Shown here: one piece after another, positions 8,464 through 17,277 of the stretch
Numbering within the stretch: the stretch's first letter is position 1
How the letters are laid out: the number at the start of each line of letters is the position of its first letter
The notes under the pieces: model-generated
Told to the model about the DNA's origin: nothing
Seen by the model: the letters and a program-made list of their open reading frames with translations, nothing else
The model's database searches: none
Position numbers and translations under genes: made by a program
NCBI GenBank assembly: GCA_022711755.1
Contig: JAKLEA010000015.1
Span: 62,001-126,000 of the forward strand
Source: Planctomycetota bacterium
GTDB taxonomy: Bacteria; Planctomycetota; Brocadiia; SM23-32; JAKLEA01
Reading direction: 5' to 3'
DNA: 64,000 nt

Positions 8464-9786
8464 TCATTTCCCACCATCTCCAGCCTTCACCCACTCCTCA
8501 TTAAACCATGCGTGTCTTATGCAACTCCCTTTCTGCTCCGCATGGGTATATGAATAAGTGCAGTGTATCATCCCGTCCCGTGTCTGGATCATTGACGGAT
8601 ACGAAGCCGAGCCTTTATCCTTAGCCCATAACTCCAGATGCCGCTTCCACTTCCACGTCCGCCCCTCGTCGTCGGACATTACAATCGCCAGCGAGTGCCG
8701 CCCGTTCGATGTGTCGTTGCAGATCAGCAGCCAGTTCCCGCTCTTCAGCGCGATGCACTCAACGCTCGACCCCGGATTCGGAATGTCCAGACTCTGCACT
8801 GCCGACCACGTCCTGCCGCCGTCCTTCGAGGTCGCGGTCCTGACCTTCTTGAACGGCCCGTTGTCCCGCATCATTGCGACGATGTCGCCGTTCTTCCTGA
8901 CGGTGAAGCTGGGCTGAATGTTGCCGAAGCCGAGCATCGGCGCGCTGAATTCCCACGTCCCGCCCCAATCCTCCGTGAACGCTGCGAGCGAGCAATTGAA
9001 CACGTCCGAATACAGTCCGAGCATGATGCGCCGGTCGGATGTCATGATTGGATGAATGCGCGTCATCCATCCGAGCCTGCAGCGCAGCTTCGCCTTTTCC
9101 AGTTCGGGATTTCCCTTCACCTCGCTTCGCGCGCGCTCCGAAACGTCGGCCTTTGGGGCTGACTTCTTTATCGCCTCCTCAATGCCCCGGATGTAGCCGG
9201 CCTCCATGTTTTTCAGCCGGCAGTGGATGACGTCCTGCCAGTTCCACTTCGGCGGGCCGTCGCCCTCGTAGTCAGCCGCCGTGCGATATTTCAGCAGCGA
9301 GCCGCCCCACTGGTTGTCCTGCACGGTGATCCAGAAGAGCCAGAGTGTCCCGCGCGGATCAATAAACACGACCGGATTGCAGTCCGGAAGATCGGGCGTA
9401 TCGGCTGCGACGAACGGCTCGCGCCATTTCGCCTCGCCCTTCAACTTGCGCGCCCCCTGAACCATCACGTCGTCGCAGGAACGCTCCCCGGAACCGTGAA
9501 ACCAGACGGCAAGCAGGTTGCCTTCAAGCGTTTCGACGATGCTCGACCCGTGGTTGTGCTTCGGATTCGGCGGGAAGATTTCCTCGGCGGAATGGAACGG
9601 CGTCGAATCGGATATTGCCGGGACTGGAGACACACCCGTCGCGGGAACTACCACAGCCGCTTCCTCAACCGCTACGATATCCGAATCCTTCGCCGCAGCC
9701 CGTTCTGCAGCCGCGCATCCGGGGAGGAGAATCCACGACGCCAGGATCGCCATGAGCATGCCGAGATTAAAAGTGCGTTTCACCAT
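8464..9786 (-). CDS. sialidase-like (BNR/Asp-box) exported lipoprotein
   Basis: 440 residues. The lipoprotein signal ends at Cys24 (LLPGC). The mature part is a six-bladed-propeller type with Asp-box motifs (TEDWGGTWEF, SKDGGRTWSA, SDDEGRTWKW). The start region HNHGSSIVETLEGNLLAVW is characteristic of the exo-alpha-sialidase-like family often found in polysaccharide clusters. These proteins are frequently annotated sialidases, but the clade also covers other glycosidases or lyases. A classical RIP motif was not seen, so substrate specificity is open. The gene follows the heparinase-like gene by 27 bases, probably in one transcript. Confidence 0.78.
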   Translation of the reverse strand: MVKRTFNLGMLMAILASWILLPGCAAAERAAAKDSDIVAVEEAAVVVPATGVSPVPAISDSTPFHSAEEIFPPNPKHNHGSSIVETLEGNLLAVWFHGSGERSCDDVMVQGARKLKGEAKWREPFVAADTPDLPDCNPVVFIDPRGTLWLFWITVQDNQWGGSLLKYRTAADYEGDGPPKWNWQDVIHCRLKNMEAGYIRGIEEAIKKSAPKADVSERARSEVKGNPELEKAKLRCRLGWMTRIHPIMTSDRRIMLGLYSDVFNCSLAAFTEDWGGTWEFSAPMLGFGNIQPSFTVRKNGDIVAMMRDNGPFKKVRTATSKDGGRTWSAVQSLDIPNPGSSVECIALKSGNWLLICNDTSNGRHSLAIVMSDDEGRTWKWKRHLELWAKDKGSASYPSMIQTRDGMIHCTYSYTHAEQKGSCIRHAWFNEEWVKAGDGGK

Positions 9787-9813
9787 CTGCTTGAACCTTT
9801 CAAATTCTCCGAT

Positions 9814-12800
9814 TCACCTTCCACCCGAACCATTGTTTGTTTTCCAACTCTTCACGCACCCATTTTCATCGAATGTCCACGCCGACGCCAAAGCTATCTC
9901 GAAAAGGTTCCCTTTCGAAACGTCATAGACATATCCTTTTGTGTAATCGCTTCGGTCCTTGAAACCCCTGACAAGCGCCACGCGGCCCAGATGGATGCGC
10001 GAACCACCGGGAGTCGTCTCTATGCGCTCAATCTCGTAACATGCGTCGCGTTCGCCATCGTTGAACACTCTCAACATCCGCCCCGCCAGCGCGCTCCCCT
10101 TCGGAAGCGACACGTCGGCGTCAATCCATGCGGGCTTTGTCGCATCCCTCTCAAATTCCATGATCGAGCCAGTGCAAACTGTGAGTGCGGGATTCAGGAT
10201 GGTCTCCCCAATCCTGATCCGCAAGATTCCGACGCCGCAAGCCTTCTCCGGCCTGCCATCCTTCATCCTCACAACCGCGCATCGCCCCGCGACCTCAATC
10301 CCTTCGCCAAGTCTCCAGGCCTTGGAACCATCGTCAGCCAAAAGGATGTAATCCACACGCCCGTCCTGAAGCGTCGCCTTCACACCTATCGCCGCGAAGT
10401 CGTGAGGATCAAGCCCCATGTCAATCCGCTCGACCGACTTCACCTTTCGGGACGGAAACGCATATGCCTCTATCACGCTCAGAAACACGCTCCGCAGGTT
10501 CTCCCCGCTCCGGCTGTTGAGAACGTAGTTCAGGTTCTTCGGATTGCCCGGCTTATTGTCCGGCGGATCTCCAAGCGCCCGTGCTGCCTCATCCACAGGA
10601 CTCAGGAAATCGCACCGCAGGCGCATGTCCGCCCCCTCCGGGAACGTCTTCCATGTGTCAACCATGTCATATTCAACCGCCCACCCCGGTTTGGGATTTT
10701 TCGCCCGCGCGACATCATGGAGCCACGAGAAACCGCTGCCGCGATAACTTCCGTCTTCAGGCCCGTCATACCCTTTCTTAAACGGAATGTCCGCTCCGGC
10801 ATATGAACCTCCATCCTGCGCCACAAACTCGATCCCTTCGGCGCTCATTTCCCCCGCCGCCGCATGGAATGACATTACGTGATCCCTCCCCCCCGCGCAT
10901 CGGAAGACGTCCACGACGTACGAATCCTCTTCATCCGCGTCAACCATGACAAGCGTCCGGCGGTATTCCTCGATTCCGTATGCGTTCGGGCTTGAAACGT
11001 CTGCCATCCGCGCCCAACCCATATCCGTAAAGTCCCTGCAATGCCCGCCCCAGTTGCCGTCCTGTTTGCGCGCGTCAACGATGACCGTGTTGTGCGAAAT
11101 CGTGTTGTTCGTCCACATCCCCCGCTTGGGCCACTTGCCGTCCGCGTATTCGGGATAACCGAGATCGGGTGTCACGTCAGTGCCCTTGTAGAACATGCCC
11201 CAGTTGAGCCGGTCGGAATGCCCGTGCCCGATGTTGCGCCCATAATAGAGCCAGACGGCTCGCTGGTTCGCCCCCTTCCCGGCGCGAAGCGTGGCAAGCC
11301 CATACCCGTTCAGATTGTTGCTGGTCAGCGCGAACTCCGACAAACCTCTGACCGCCTCCTGAAGCCGCGCGGCCTCGGCTTCAGGCTCCGCATCATAGAC
11401 GCCGCCCCGCAAGCCCGCCGCCGAGTTCCCGTTCAACCGCCACGCAATCCTTCCATATAGCGGATCGCCGAAAAGCCGCCATGCCTCGAAGTAGAGCGCC
11501 GCGCTGACGTTCACCATCCCCGGATTCCCCGTGCTGCCGGTGTCCCCAATGTGTGGCGTATACTTGTCCAAAGACGTCATCAGGTAGGAACTCTTGTGCA
11601 TGTTGGCGAACTGCGGATAGTCGCGCACCGGGTCCGGCCCGTCCCACTTCCTGTAACGATTCAGCGCCTTCGCGCATGGTCCGAGCCAGCTTGTCCAGCC
11701 CAGCGAGTAACCCGGCGCTCCCTCGCTGCCGACGCCGTCCCGGTCCACAAGCTCGACCAGAATCCGGGGCAATGCTCCGCCGGACGGACTGAAAATCCAG
11801 CCCAGCGCATTCGGCGTCTCCACCGGATCGTCCAGGCAGATCGCGGCGTATGCCATCGTCGTCTGGTGCATCCCGGCGTTGCCCTGTATGTCGCCCTCAC
11901 AAACCCCGCGGATGACCTCTCGTATCAGACCGTCCTCGATGTTCTTCCTTATCGCCGCCGGCGATGACTTATCGTTGGCAAGTCCCGCCGCTTTTGCCTT
12001 GCCAGATAGAAACGCAACAAACTCCGGATCGTTCTCCGCCGCATCATAGACACGGTCATATGCCCCGACCAGCTTTGTCATCTGCCCGCATTCCCATATC
12101 CGCCCGACAATGCGCCCCCGCTTGCTGCCGCCGTCGGAATTGTAGTATCCCTGCTCCCCGTATGGACGCAGGTCCATCTCCGGATAGAGATCGGCAATCC
12201 GGTCAAGCAGAACCAGACACTTGTGCCCGTATGTCGCATCCCCTGACAAAGCATATACTTCCGACATTGCGTCAACGGCGGAGATGATGGCGTACCAGTA
12301 CCAGTGGCAGTAGTATCCGATAATCCAAAAGCGATTCCCATCCTCATCAATAAAGCCCGTTCCGTCCGTTACGCCCCACATATGCAGCGGGTCTTTCGGA
12401 TCGGGATGCTCTGTATTGAAAAGGAGCCTGCGGTCGGCCTTTGCGGGATCGAATCTGCCGTCCGCCCCGCGCCCGGAATTCCAGAAGGCAGTCCAGTCGT
12501 TCGTCGGCAAAATTACGCCGCAGTTCGGGCACTCGATCTTCCACGGTCTTTCCCAACTGTCCCACTTCCATGGATAATTGCCGAATTTGTAGCAACCCCT
12601 TCCACATTTGGGACATCCGACATCCGAGTTGAGGTGGATGCCCCGCGCGATACGCTGATCCGGCACGAGCCGCCAGAGCGTCTCGTCATCCTGCTTCACC
12701 CAGTCGGCGCAGGCCTTCTTCTGCCGCTCCAGAATTTCCTTCGCCCAGTCGTAACGCGCCACGTTGCGCCGCGCGTTAGCGATCTCCTGCCGCGTGACCA

Positions 12801-12876
12801 GGGTCGGTTCCGTCTTTGCCGTCGCCTCACCGACCGCTGCCATGGCTACGGCGACTGTCAGCATGACAATCCTCAT
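9814..12876 (-). CDS. heparinase II/III-like polysaccharide lyase family protein, exported
   Basis: 1020 residues. The signal peptide covers residues 1-20 (hydrophobic VMLTVAVAMAAVG, cleavage near ATA-K). Residues 88-119 hold a five-Cys, zinc-ribbon-like cluster (CPKCGRGC and CPNCG). An alpha/alpha-toroid follows, and then the lyase signature NIGHGHSDRLNWGM and NNTISHNTVIVDA, with the His residues typical of heparinase II/III-like enzymes; the C-terminal part is beta-sandwich-like. The start is the ATG after GGGGAAAGG; an upstream in-frame ATG would give a poorer signal peptide. Likely role: beta-elimination of uronic-acid-containing polysaccharides in the periplasm, inferred from family. Its partner downstream is the sialidase-like lipoprotein. 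Confidence 0.85.
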   Translation of the reverse strand: MRIVMLTVAVAMAAVGEATAKTEPTLVTRQEIANARRNVARYDWAKEILERQKKACADWVKQDDETLWRLVPDQRIARGIHLNSDVGCPKCGRGCYKFGNYPWKWDSWERPWKIECPNCGVILPTNDWTAFWNSGRGADGRFDPAKADRRLLFNTEHPDPKDPLHMWGVTDGTGFIDEDGNRFWIIGYYCHWYWYAIISAVDAMSEVYALSGDATYGHKCLVLLDRIADLYPEMDLRPYGEQGYYNSDGGSKRGRIVGRIWECGQMTKLVGAYDRVYDAAENDPEFVAFLSGKAKAAGLANDKSSPAAIRKNIEDGLIREVIRGVCEGDIQGNAGMHQTTMAYAAICLDDPVETPNALGWIFSPSGGALPRILVELVDRDGVGSEGAPGYSLGWTSWLGPCAKALNRYRKWDGPDPVRDYPQFANMHKSSYLMTSLDKYTPHIGDTGSTGNPGMVNVSAALYFEAWRLFGDPLYGRIAWRLNGNSAAGLRGGVYDAEPEAEAARLQEAVRGLSEFALTSNNLNGYGLATLRAGKGANQRAVWLYYGRNIGHGHSDRLNWGMFYKGTDVTPDLGYPEYADGKWPKRGMWTNNTISHNTVIVDARKQDGNWGGHCRDFTDMGWARMADVSSPNAYGIEEYRRTLVMVDADEEDSYVVDVFRCAGGRDHVMSFHAAAGEMSAEGIEFVAQDGGSYAGADIPFKKGYDGPEDGSYRGSGFSWLHDVARAKNPKPGWAVEYDMVDTWKTFPEGADMRLRCDFLSPVDEAARALGDPPDNKPGNPKNLNYVLNSRSGENLRSVFLSVIEAYAFPSRKVKSVERIDMGLDPHDFAAIGVKATLQDGRVDYILLADDGSKAWRLGEGIEVAGRCAVVRMKDGRPEKACGVGILRIRIGETILNPALTVCTGSIMEFERDATKPAWIDADVSLPKGSALAGRMLRVFNDGERDACYEIERIETTPGGSRIHLGRVALVRGFKDRSDYTKGYVYDVSKGNLFEIALASAWTFDENGCVKSWKTNNGSGGR

Positions 12877-12959
12877 GATTACCTTTCCCCCTGCATGGTT
12901 CATCCACGGCGCGGTCTGCGGTTGTGAAGTCAAGCCCGCGCCGGCAAATTAAAATGAAA

Positions 12960-12980
12960 GACCCGTCTCGCGGACGGGTC
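12960..12980 (-). terminator. terminator of tRNA-Gly
   Basis: An 8-bp stem GACCCGTC/GACGGGTC with a 5-base loop lies just downstream of the tRNA 3' end. On the minus strand it is followed by TTTCATTTTAATTT, which acts as the U-rich tract. Confidence 0.75.
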
Positions 12981-12993
12981 TGTATATATTTGC

Positions 12994-13068
<75 letters not shown>

Positions 13069-13422
13069 TCTTACACTACTGAATAATAACCTGTTGCCGG
13101 GAATTGTCAAGGCCGGAATATCCGCAATGTTTGTAACGTGATCGCTTATAAATTATCAAACCATATTCCTGTAAAGCCTGGGCTTAGAGCAACCACAGAT
13201 AACAACCCCAGCAAGGTTTTCCGCACATTCATCCCCCCATCCGGGGGCCGTTTGGGGGCGCCCCCCATGCTGTCTGAGCCTCACAAATGTTTCGTTCATC
13301 CAGGACATGATTGCCCATAATCCTGCCGCCGGCTCTTTCAAACTGCCGCATGACTGAATAGAATCCTCGGAAGCCTTCAACAAAACTTATGTGCTTGGAA
13401 TTCGTTGCCGGACAACGGCCCG
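13069..13422. other. intergenic region, 354 bases
   Basis: It holds the tRNA promoter (13083-13110). Around 13233-13266 are C6, G5 and G5 tracts including the perfect palindrome GGGGGCGCCCCC (13054+200, i.e. 13254-13265), which can form alternative hairpins. No convincing gene is seen; a 60-codon open frame at 13138-13320 lacks a Shine-Dalgarno and recognisable composition. Confidence 0.6.
13083..13110 (-). promoter_or_regulatory. sigma70-type promoter of tRNA-Gly
   Basis: On the minus strand TTGACA (13110-13105) is separated by 16 bases from TATTAT (13088-13083). Transcription would begin about 7 bases before the tRNA 5' end. Confidence 0.75.
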
Positions 13423-14868
13423 ATGAAGATTCTGTTCGTCAAATACGAATACCCGGAACTGGATGAGATGGGCGTGACAACCCTCTCGGCAGTCCTGAAA
13501 CTCCGGGGACATCAGACGCGCCTGGCCATAGGCAGCAGGCGGTCTTCATTCCGGGCGGGAATCACATGGAAGCCGGATATCGTCGCATTAAGCCTGACGA
13601 CTATCGAGGGCGTCGTCAGCACGGAACTGGGGCGTCGCTTCCGGGCAGAACTGCCTGGCGCGTTCATCATTGCAGGAGGGGCGCATCCGACATCATTTCC
13701 GGATTTTATTGAAGAGAATCCCTGGCTTGACGCCGTGTGCGTCGGGGAGGGGGAGGGGGCCATCTCTGAGCTTGCCGAAGGATTGGAGCGCGGGAAGGAT
13801 ATCTCGCAGATTCAGAACCTCTGGATCCGCCGCAACGGCCGGATTATCCGCAATCCCTTGCGCCCGCTTGAGAGCGATCTTGACTCGTTGCCGTTCCCGG
13901 ACAGGGAGATGCTTTACAACGAATGCCCCTCGCTGGCGGGGCAGGGGATCAAGGCGTTTCTGACCTCGCGGGGGTGTCCTTACTCGTGCAGCTATTGCTT
14001 CAATCCCCGTTACAAGGAGCTTTACAGGGGGTTGGGATCATATGTGCGACAGCGCTCCCCGGAAAACGTGGCGCGCGAGATCTGCGAAGTCAGGCAGCGA
14101 TATCCGCTGGATTACGTTATGTTCTGGGACGACATATTCGCTCTCACTCCGGACTACGCCCGTCGCTTCGCAGATGTCTATAAGAGGGAAGTTGGTCTGC
14201 CGTTCACGGTCAATCTCCGTCCCGACATCGCCACGGAGGAACTTGTGGAACCGCTGGTTCGGGCGGGATGCCATTCCGTAATCATCGGAATTGAGAGCGC
14301 CGATGAGCGAACGCGAAATGAAATCCTGGAGCGTAGGCTCTCCGGGGAACAGTTGACCCTGGCGGTGAGGACGCTGAAGCGGCACGGACTGAAAATATGG
14401 ACTGAGAACCTGATCGGCGCGCCGGGGGAATCGCTGGAGACCGCTTTCGCCACGCTGCGTTTCAACATGGATAACCGGATTGACTGCGCGAAATGTTTCC
14501 TGCTTCAACCTATTCCGGGAACGCGCATACACGACATCGCGCGGGAGATGGGTTGTCTGAAGGAGGATTTCGAGGTCAGCGGGATGCTCAATGAGCAGAC
14601 AACCTCTCCATTCGATTTCAGCGGGCCGGATGAGAAGCGGCAAATCGAGAATCTTCAGAAGTTCTTTACCATAGTCTCACGGCATCCGCGCCTGCTGCCG
14701 CTTGTGAAAATGCTCATTAAAGGTCCGTCCTTCCGGGTCTATCGTCTGATAATGCGCTTTTATCATCTCTGGGTGCTGCGCACGAGCATTCTTAATTATC
14801 GCTTCCGACTGGCTGAACTTGGAGTCTTCCGCAGCAGGTTCTATTCCTTGCGCAACTGGTTGCGATAG
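13423..14868 (+). CDS. B12-binding-domain radical SAM protein
   Basis: 481 residues. The N-terminal third is a Rossmann-like B12-binding domain of the class often lacking the DxHxxG His (LSAVLKLRGHQTRL, DIVALSLTT, FIIAGGAHPTSFPDF, DAVCVGEGEG). The radical SAM core carries the cluster motif C-x3-C-x2-C in TSRGCPYSCSYCFNPRY, followed by the usual elements VMFWDDIFAL, NLRPDIA and GIESADERTRNEIL. The C-terminal third is basic and aromatic. Family members perform methylations or ring modifications on lipids, cofactors and natural products; no specific product can be named. The start is the ATG at 13423; an upstream in-frame TTG has no better ribosome site. It precedes the two membrane synthase-like genes. 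Confidence 0.85.
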   Translation: MKILFVKYEYPELDEMGVTTLSAVLKLRGHQTRLAIGSRRSSFRAGITWKPDIVALSLTTIEGVVSTELGRRFRAELPGAFIIAGGAHPTSFPDFIEENPWLDAVCVGEGEGAISELAEGLERGKDISQIQNLWIRRNGRIIRNPLRPLESDLDSLPFPDREMLYNECPSLAGQGIKAFLTSRGCPYSCSYCFNPRYKELYRGLGSYVRQRSPENVAREICEVRQRYPLDYVMFWDDIFALTPDYARRFADVYKREVGLPFTVNLRPDIATEELVEPLVRAGCHSVIIGIESADERTRNEILERRLSGEQLTLAVRTLKRHGLKIWTENLIGAPGESLETAFATLRFNMDNRIDCAKCFLLQPIPGTRIHDIAREMGCLKEDFEVSGMLNEQTTSPFDFSGPDEKRQIENLQKFFTIVSRHPRLLPLVKMLIKGPSFRVYRLIMRFYHLWVLRTSILNYRFRLAELGVFRSRFYSLRNWLR

Positions 14869-14985
14869 GATATAAGGCGTTCCCGCCCGGGTTATGCGCG
14901 CAGAAGGACGGGCGGAACTCTCTCCCCCGAAAAGGAAGCGGGACGCGATGCGGATAAGAAAGCCCAGAGGATGACAGAAGGCGCA

Positions 14986-17277
14986 ATGTCAGGCGACAGG
15001 TCGAGGAGCCTCGGCGAGACTGAGAAACCGGCGAACGATCATGCCGGAACCGCGCGAATAGCGGCGGCGCTGTTCATCATGGCCTTCGGGTACGCGCTTC
15101 TGTCCGTATGTCTTTTCAAAGTGGTTAGTCTGGTATTTACCGGGACGGCGTTTTTCGTGTTTTATGTTTCCGTCGGGATGCCGGCGGGCGGATGGCTGGC
15201 GTGGCGTCGGAAAGATCGGGGGACCGCCTTTTTCCGCCGGACGATCTTTGCCCTGATACCTGCCGCGGCGCTGATGCCTGCGATGGCATGGCTCAGTTCC
15301 CTTTCTCCGGATTTCTCCGGTGAGGCGTACCTGAACGCCGGAGTCCCCCTCACGCGCATATGGGCGTTGCTGGCGTATCAGACCGCGATAACCTTTCCGT
15401 TCTTCGCATTGTGGGGAGCGGCTGAATTCAACGGGTTCGGGGTCGCAATGGGCAACGGCAGGCTGCGCAGACTGTTCTATATCCTCTTTGTTTGGGCTTT
15501 GGTGGCGGCGATGGCATTCGGGCAGTGGAGCATGCCGCGCTGGGGTTGGCTTAGAACTGTCGCGGTTGTGCCGGCGGCGGCCCTTGTCGCGCTGGACATC
15601 CTGAGGGCGGGCAAATATCCGGTCTGGAAGAGACTGACTTTCTACGCCGCATCATCAGCCGCATTCCTGTTAATCGGGCCTGCCGAGAAGTCCTTCCAGA
15701 TCGCCGCCATGCCGACCGGCTATCTTCATCCCAGCGATGCAATCAGAGGCATGCACCCGTTGATGGGGTCTCCGCTCGAACGTCAGTCGCCGGTTGTGAT
15801 AGAAAGGCAGGAATGGGGCAGGTTTTGCCACTTTACAGCAATCTCCACGGCTGACAACCTCTGGGGCTATTATGACGGAGTCCTCCATTGGTGGGTCGGG
15901 TCCGAGCTTCGGCGCGGCGACCGTGTGAGTGTTGACGGTCAGGCGCTTGCCATGCTCCCGAAAGGGGCCGACGTCTGCCTTATTGGCTGCGGCGGCGGCA
16001 AGCAGGTTCAGATGGCTCTCGCGGCCGGCGCGCGCCGCGTCGTGGCAGTCGAGGTCGTGCCGGAGGCGATAAGGTTCCTCAAGAACGAAGGTTCGCGGTT
16101 CAATAATGGCGCCTACCTGGATCCGAGAGTCGAAACGGTTGTTGGAGACGGGAGGAAATACCTTGAGGGAGTATCCGATAAATTCGATCTGATCATGTTG
16201 CCCTATACCGAGTCCTGCGTCGCCGCGTTCAAGGGCATGTTTGAACCTGGCGAAAGCCTGCATACGGTTGAAGCAATGCGGATTATTGTTCGGCGATTGA
16301 AGCCTGGAGGCGTTGCCGCCGTCATCAAGGGGATAGACATAAACAAAAGGCTGTACGATCTTTTTGCGCGGACCATGCGCGAGGCAGGCATGGGCGTCGA
16401 GGGCTGGCATCGCGGAGTATATGAGAGCGAGCCATGGAAATGGGAAGCGTTTCTGCTGATCGGCTGTGTCGGCGAACCGGCTTTCCAGATCGGACCGGAA
16501 GGCGCGGCAGCCCTCAGCGGCGAACGCTTCATCCGCGAAACCGGCGTTGGGGCAGGTCCCGGCCCCGTGTTGAGGGACAACTCTCCATGGATTATGGCCG
16601 TCTTCGGCAACATTCTTAACAAGCGTTCCCTGGGTTTGCACATCGGGTTGATCGTTTTGCTGGGATTGACTGGCGGCGCGGCGGTCATCATTACGTCAAC
16701 GCTGCGGGGATCGTCTGGCGGTTCCGGAAATGCCGCATGGAAGATGCCCCTTATACTTGTATCGGCCGGCATGGCGGTTGGCGCGAATTTTGTGTGCGTG
16801 GAGAACGCCGTCATCCTTTGGCTTGTGAGAAATATGTTTAATCCCCTGCAGGCATTTTTTGTGGGATCGGCTTTGTTCTTGCTTGTTTGGGGGGCGGGCA
16901 GTTTTGTTTTGCGAAGCTGGAAAATCGCTGTGCTGTGCGGGGCGGGCGGGGCCTTTGCCCTGGTGATCATTGCCACGCGCTGGCAAGGCAATGGCGCGGC
17001 TTTCTGCCTCGCAGCGCTGGCCTTGGGGGGGGGCGTCTTCTTCCCTCTGCTTGCCATCCGCTTCGAGCGCAGACTGCTGGACCTTTTCATATCGGACGCA
17101 ATTGGAGCGGTTATTGGAGGAATGGCGTCCATCTGGCTGCCGCTGGCATACGGCATTGAATCGTTGTTCATGACGGTTCCCGTCGTCTGGCTTGTCGCAT
17201 TGTTGCTGGTAGTGCTGGCGATATCCCGAAGGCGGATCGAACCAGTCCTTGATAGCGGCGCCGGAGGGCGGGAGTGA
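14986..17277 (+). CDS. polytopic membrane protein with spermidine-synthase-like domain (copy 1)
   Basis: 763 residues. The N-terminal half holds about seven membrane helices. A cytosolic Rossmann domain near residues 320-450 has a nucleotide/SAM-type loop (CLIGCGGGKQVQMALAAGAR), VVAVEVVPEA, DPRVETVVGDGRKYL and FDLIMLPYTES. The C-terminal third holds about seven more helices. The layout is that of fused membrane-bound polyamine aminopropyltransferase-like proteins. The catalytic Asp expected after the sixth strand (normally D-x-x-D-P) reads LPYTE, so classical spermidine synthesis is unlikely. The start at 14986 is preceded by AGAAGG; another ATG at 14971 has AGAGG directly abutting it. A run of nine G at 17025-17033 encodes Gly681-683. 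The stop overlaps the next gene (GTGA). Confidence 0.75.
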   Translation: MSGDRSRSLGETEKPANDHAGTARIAAALFIMAFGYALLSVCLFKVVSLVFTGTAFFVFYVSVGMPAGGWLAWRRKDRGTAFFRRTIFALIPAAALMPAMAWLSSLSPDFSGEAYLNAGVPLTRIWALLAYQTAITFPFFALWGAAEFNGFGVAMGNGRLRRLFYILFVWALVAAMAFGQWSMPRWGWLRTVAVVPAAALVALDILRAGKYPVWKRLTFYAASSAAFLLIGPAEKSFQIAAMPTGYLHPSDAIRGMHPLMGSPLERQSPVVIERQEWGRFCHFTAISTADNLWGYYDGVLHWWVGSELRRGDRVSVDGQALAMLPKGADVCLIGCGGGKQVQMALAAGARRVVAVEVVPEAIRFLKNEGSRFNNGAYLDPRVETVVGDGRKYLEGVSDKFDLIMLPYTESCVAAFKGMFEPGESLHTVEAMRIIVRRLKPGGVAAVIKGIDINKRLYDLFARTMREAGMGVEGWHRGVYESEPWKWEAFLLIGCVGEPAFQIGPEGAAALSGERFIRETGVGAGPGPVLRDNSPWIMAVFGNILNKRSLGLHIGLIVLLGLTGGAAVIITSTLRGSSGGSGNAAWKMPLILVSAGMAVGANFVCVENAVILWLVRNMFNPLQAFFVGSALFLLVWGAGSFVLRSWKIAVLCGAGGAFALVIIATRWQGNGAAFCLAALALGGGVFFPLLAIRFERRLLDLFISDAIGAVIGGMASIWLPLAYGIESLFMTVPVVWLVALLLVVLAISRRRIEPVLDSGAGGRE

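Noticed and set aside
9223..10806. Long open frame (527 codons) on the plus strand
   Set aside because: It lies antisense to the sialidase and heparinase-like genes, has Arg/Pro/His-rich low-complexity composition, and no family features.
13138..13320. 60-codon frame between tRNA-Gly and the radical SAM gene
   Set aside because: No Shine-Dalgarno, Pro-rich end over G/C palindromes, no similarity recognised.
15670..17171. Two minus-strand frames of about 320 codons
   Set aside because: Antisense to the first membrane synthase-like gene, whose motifs are clear.
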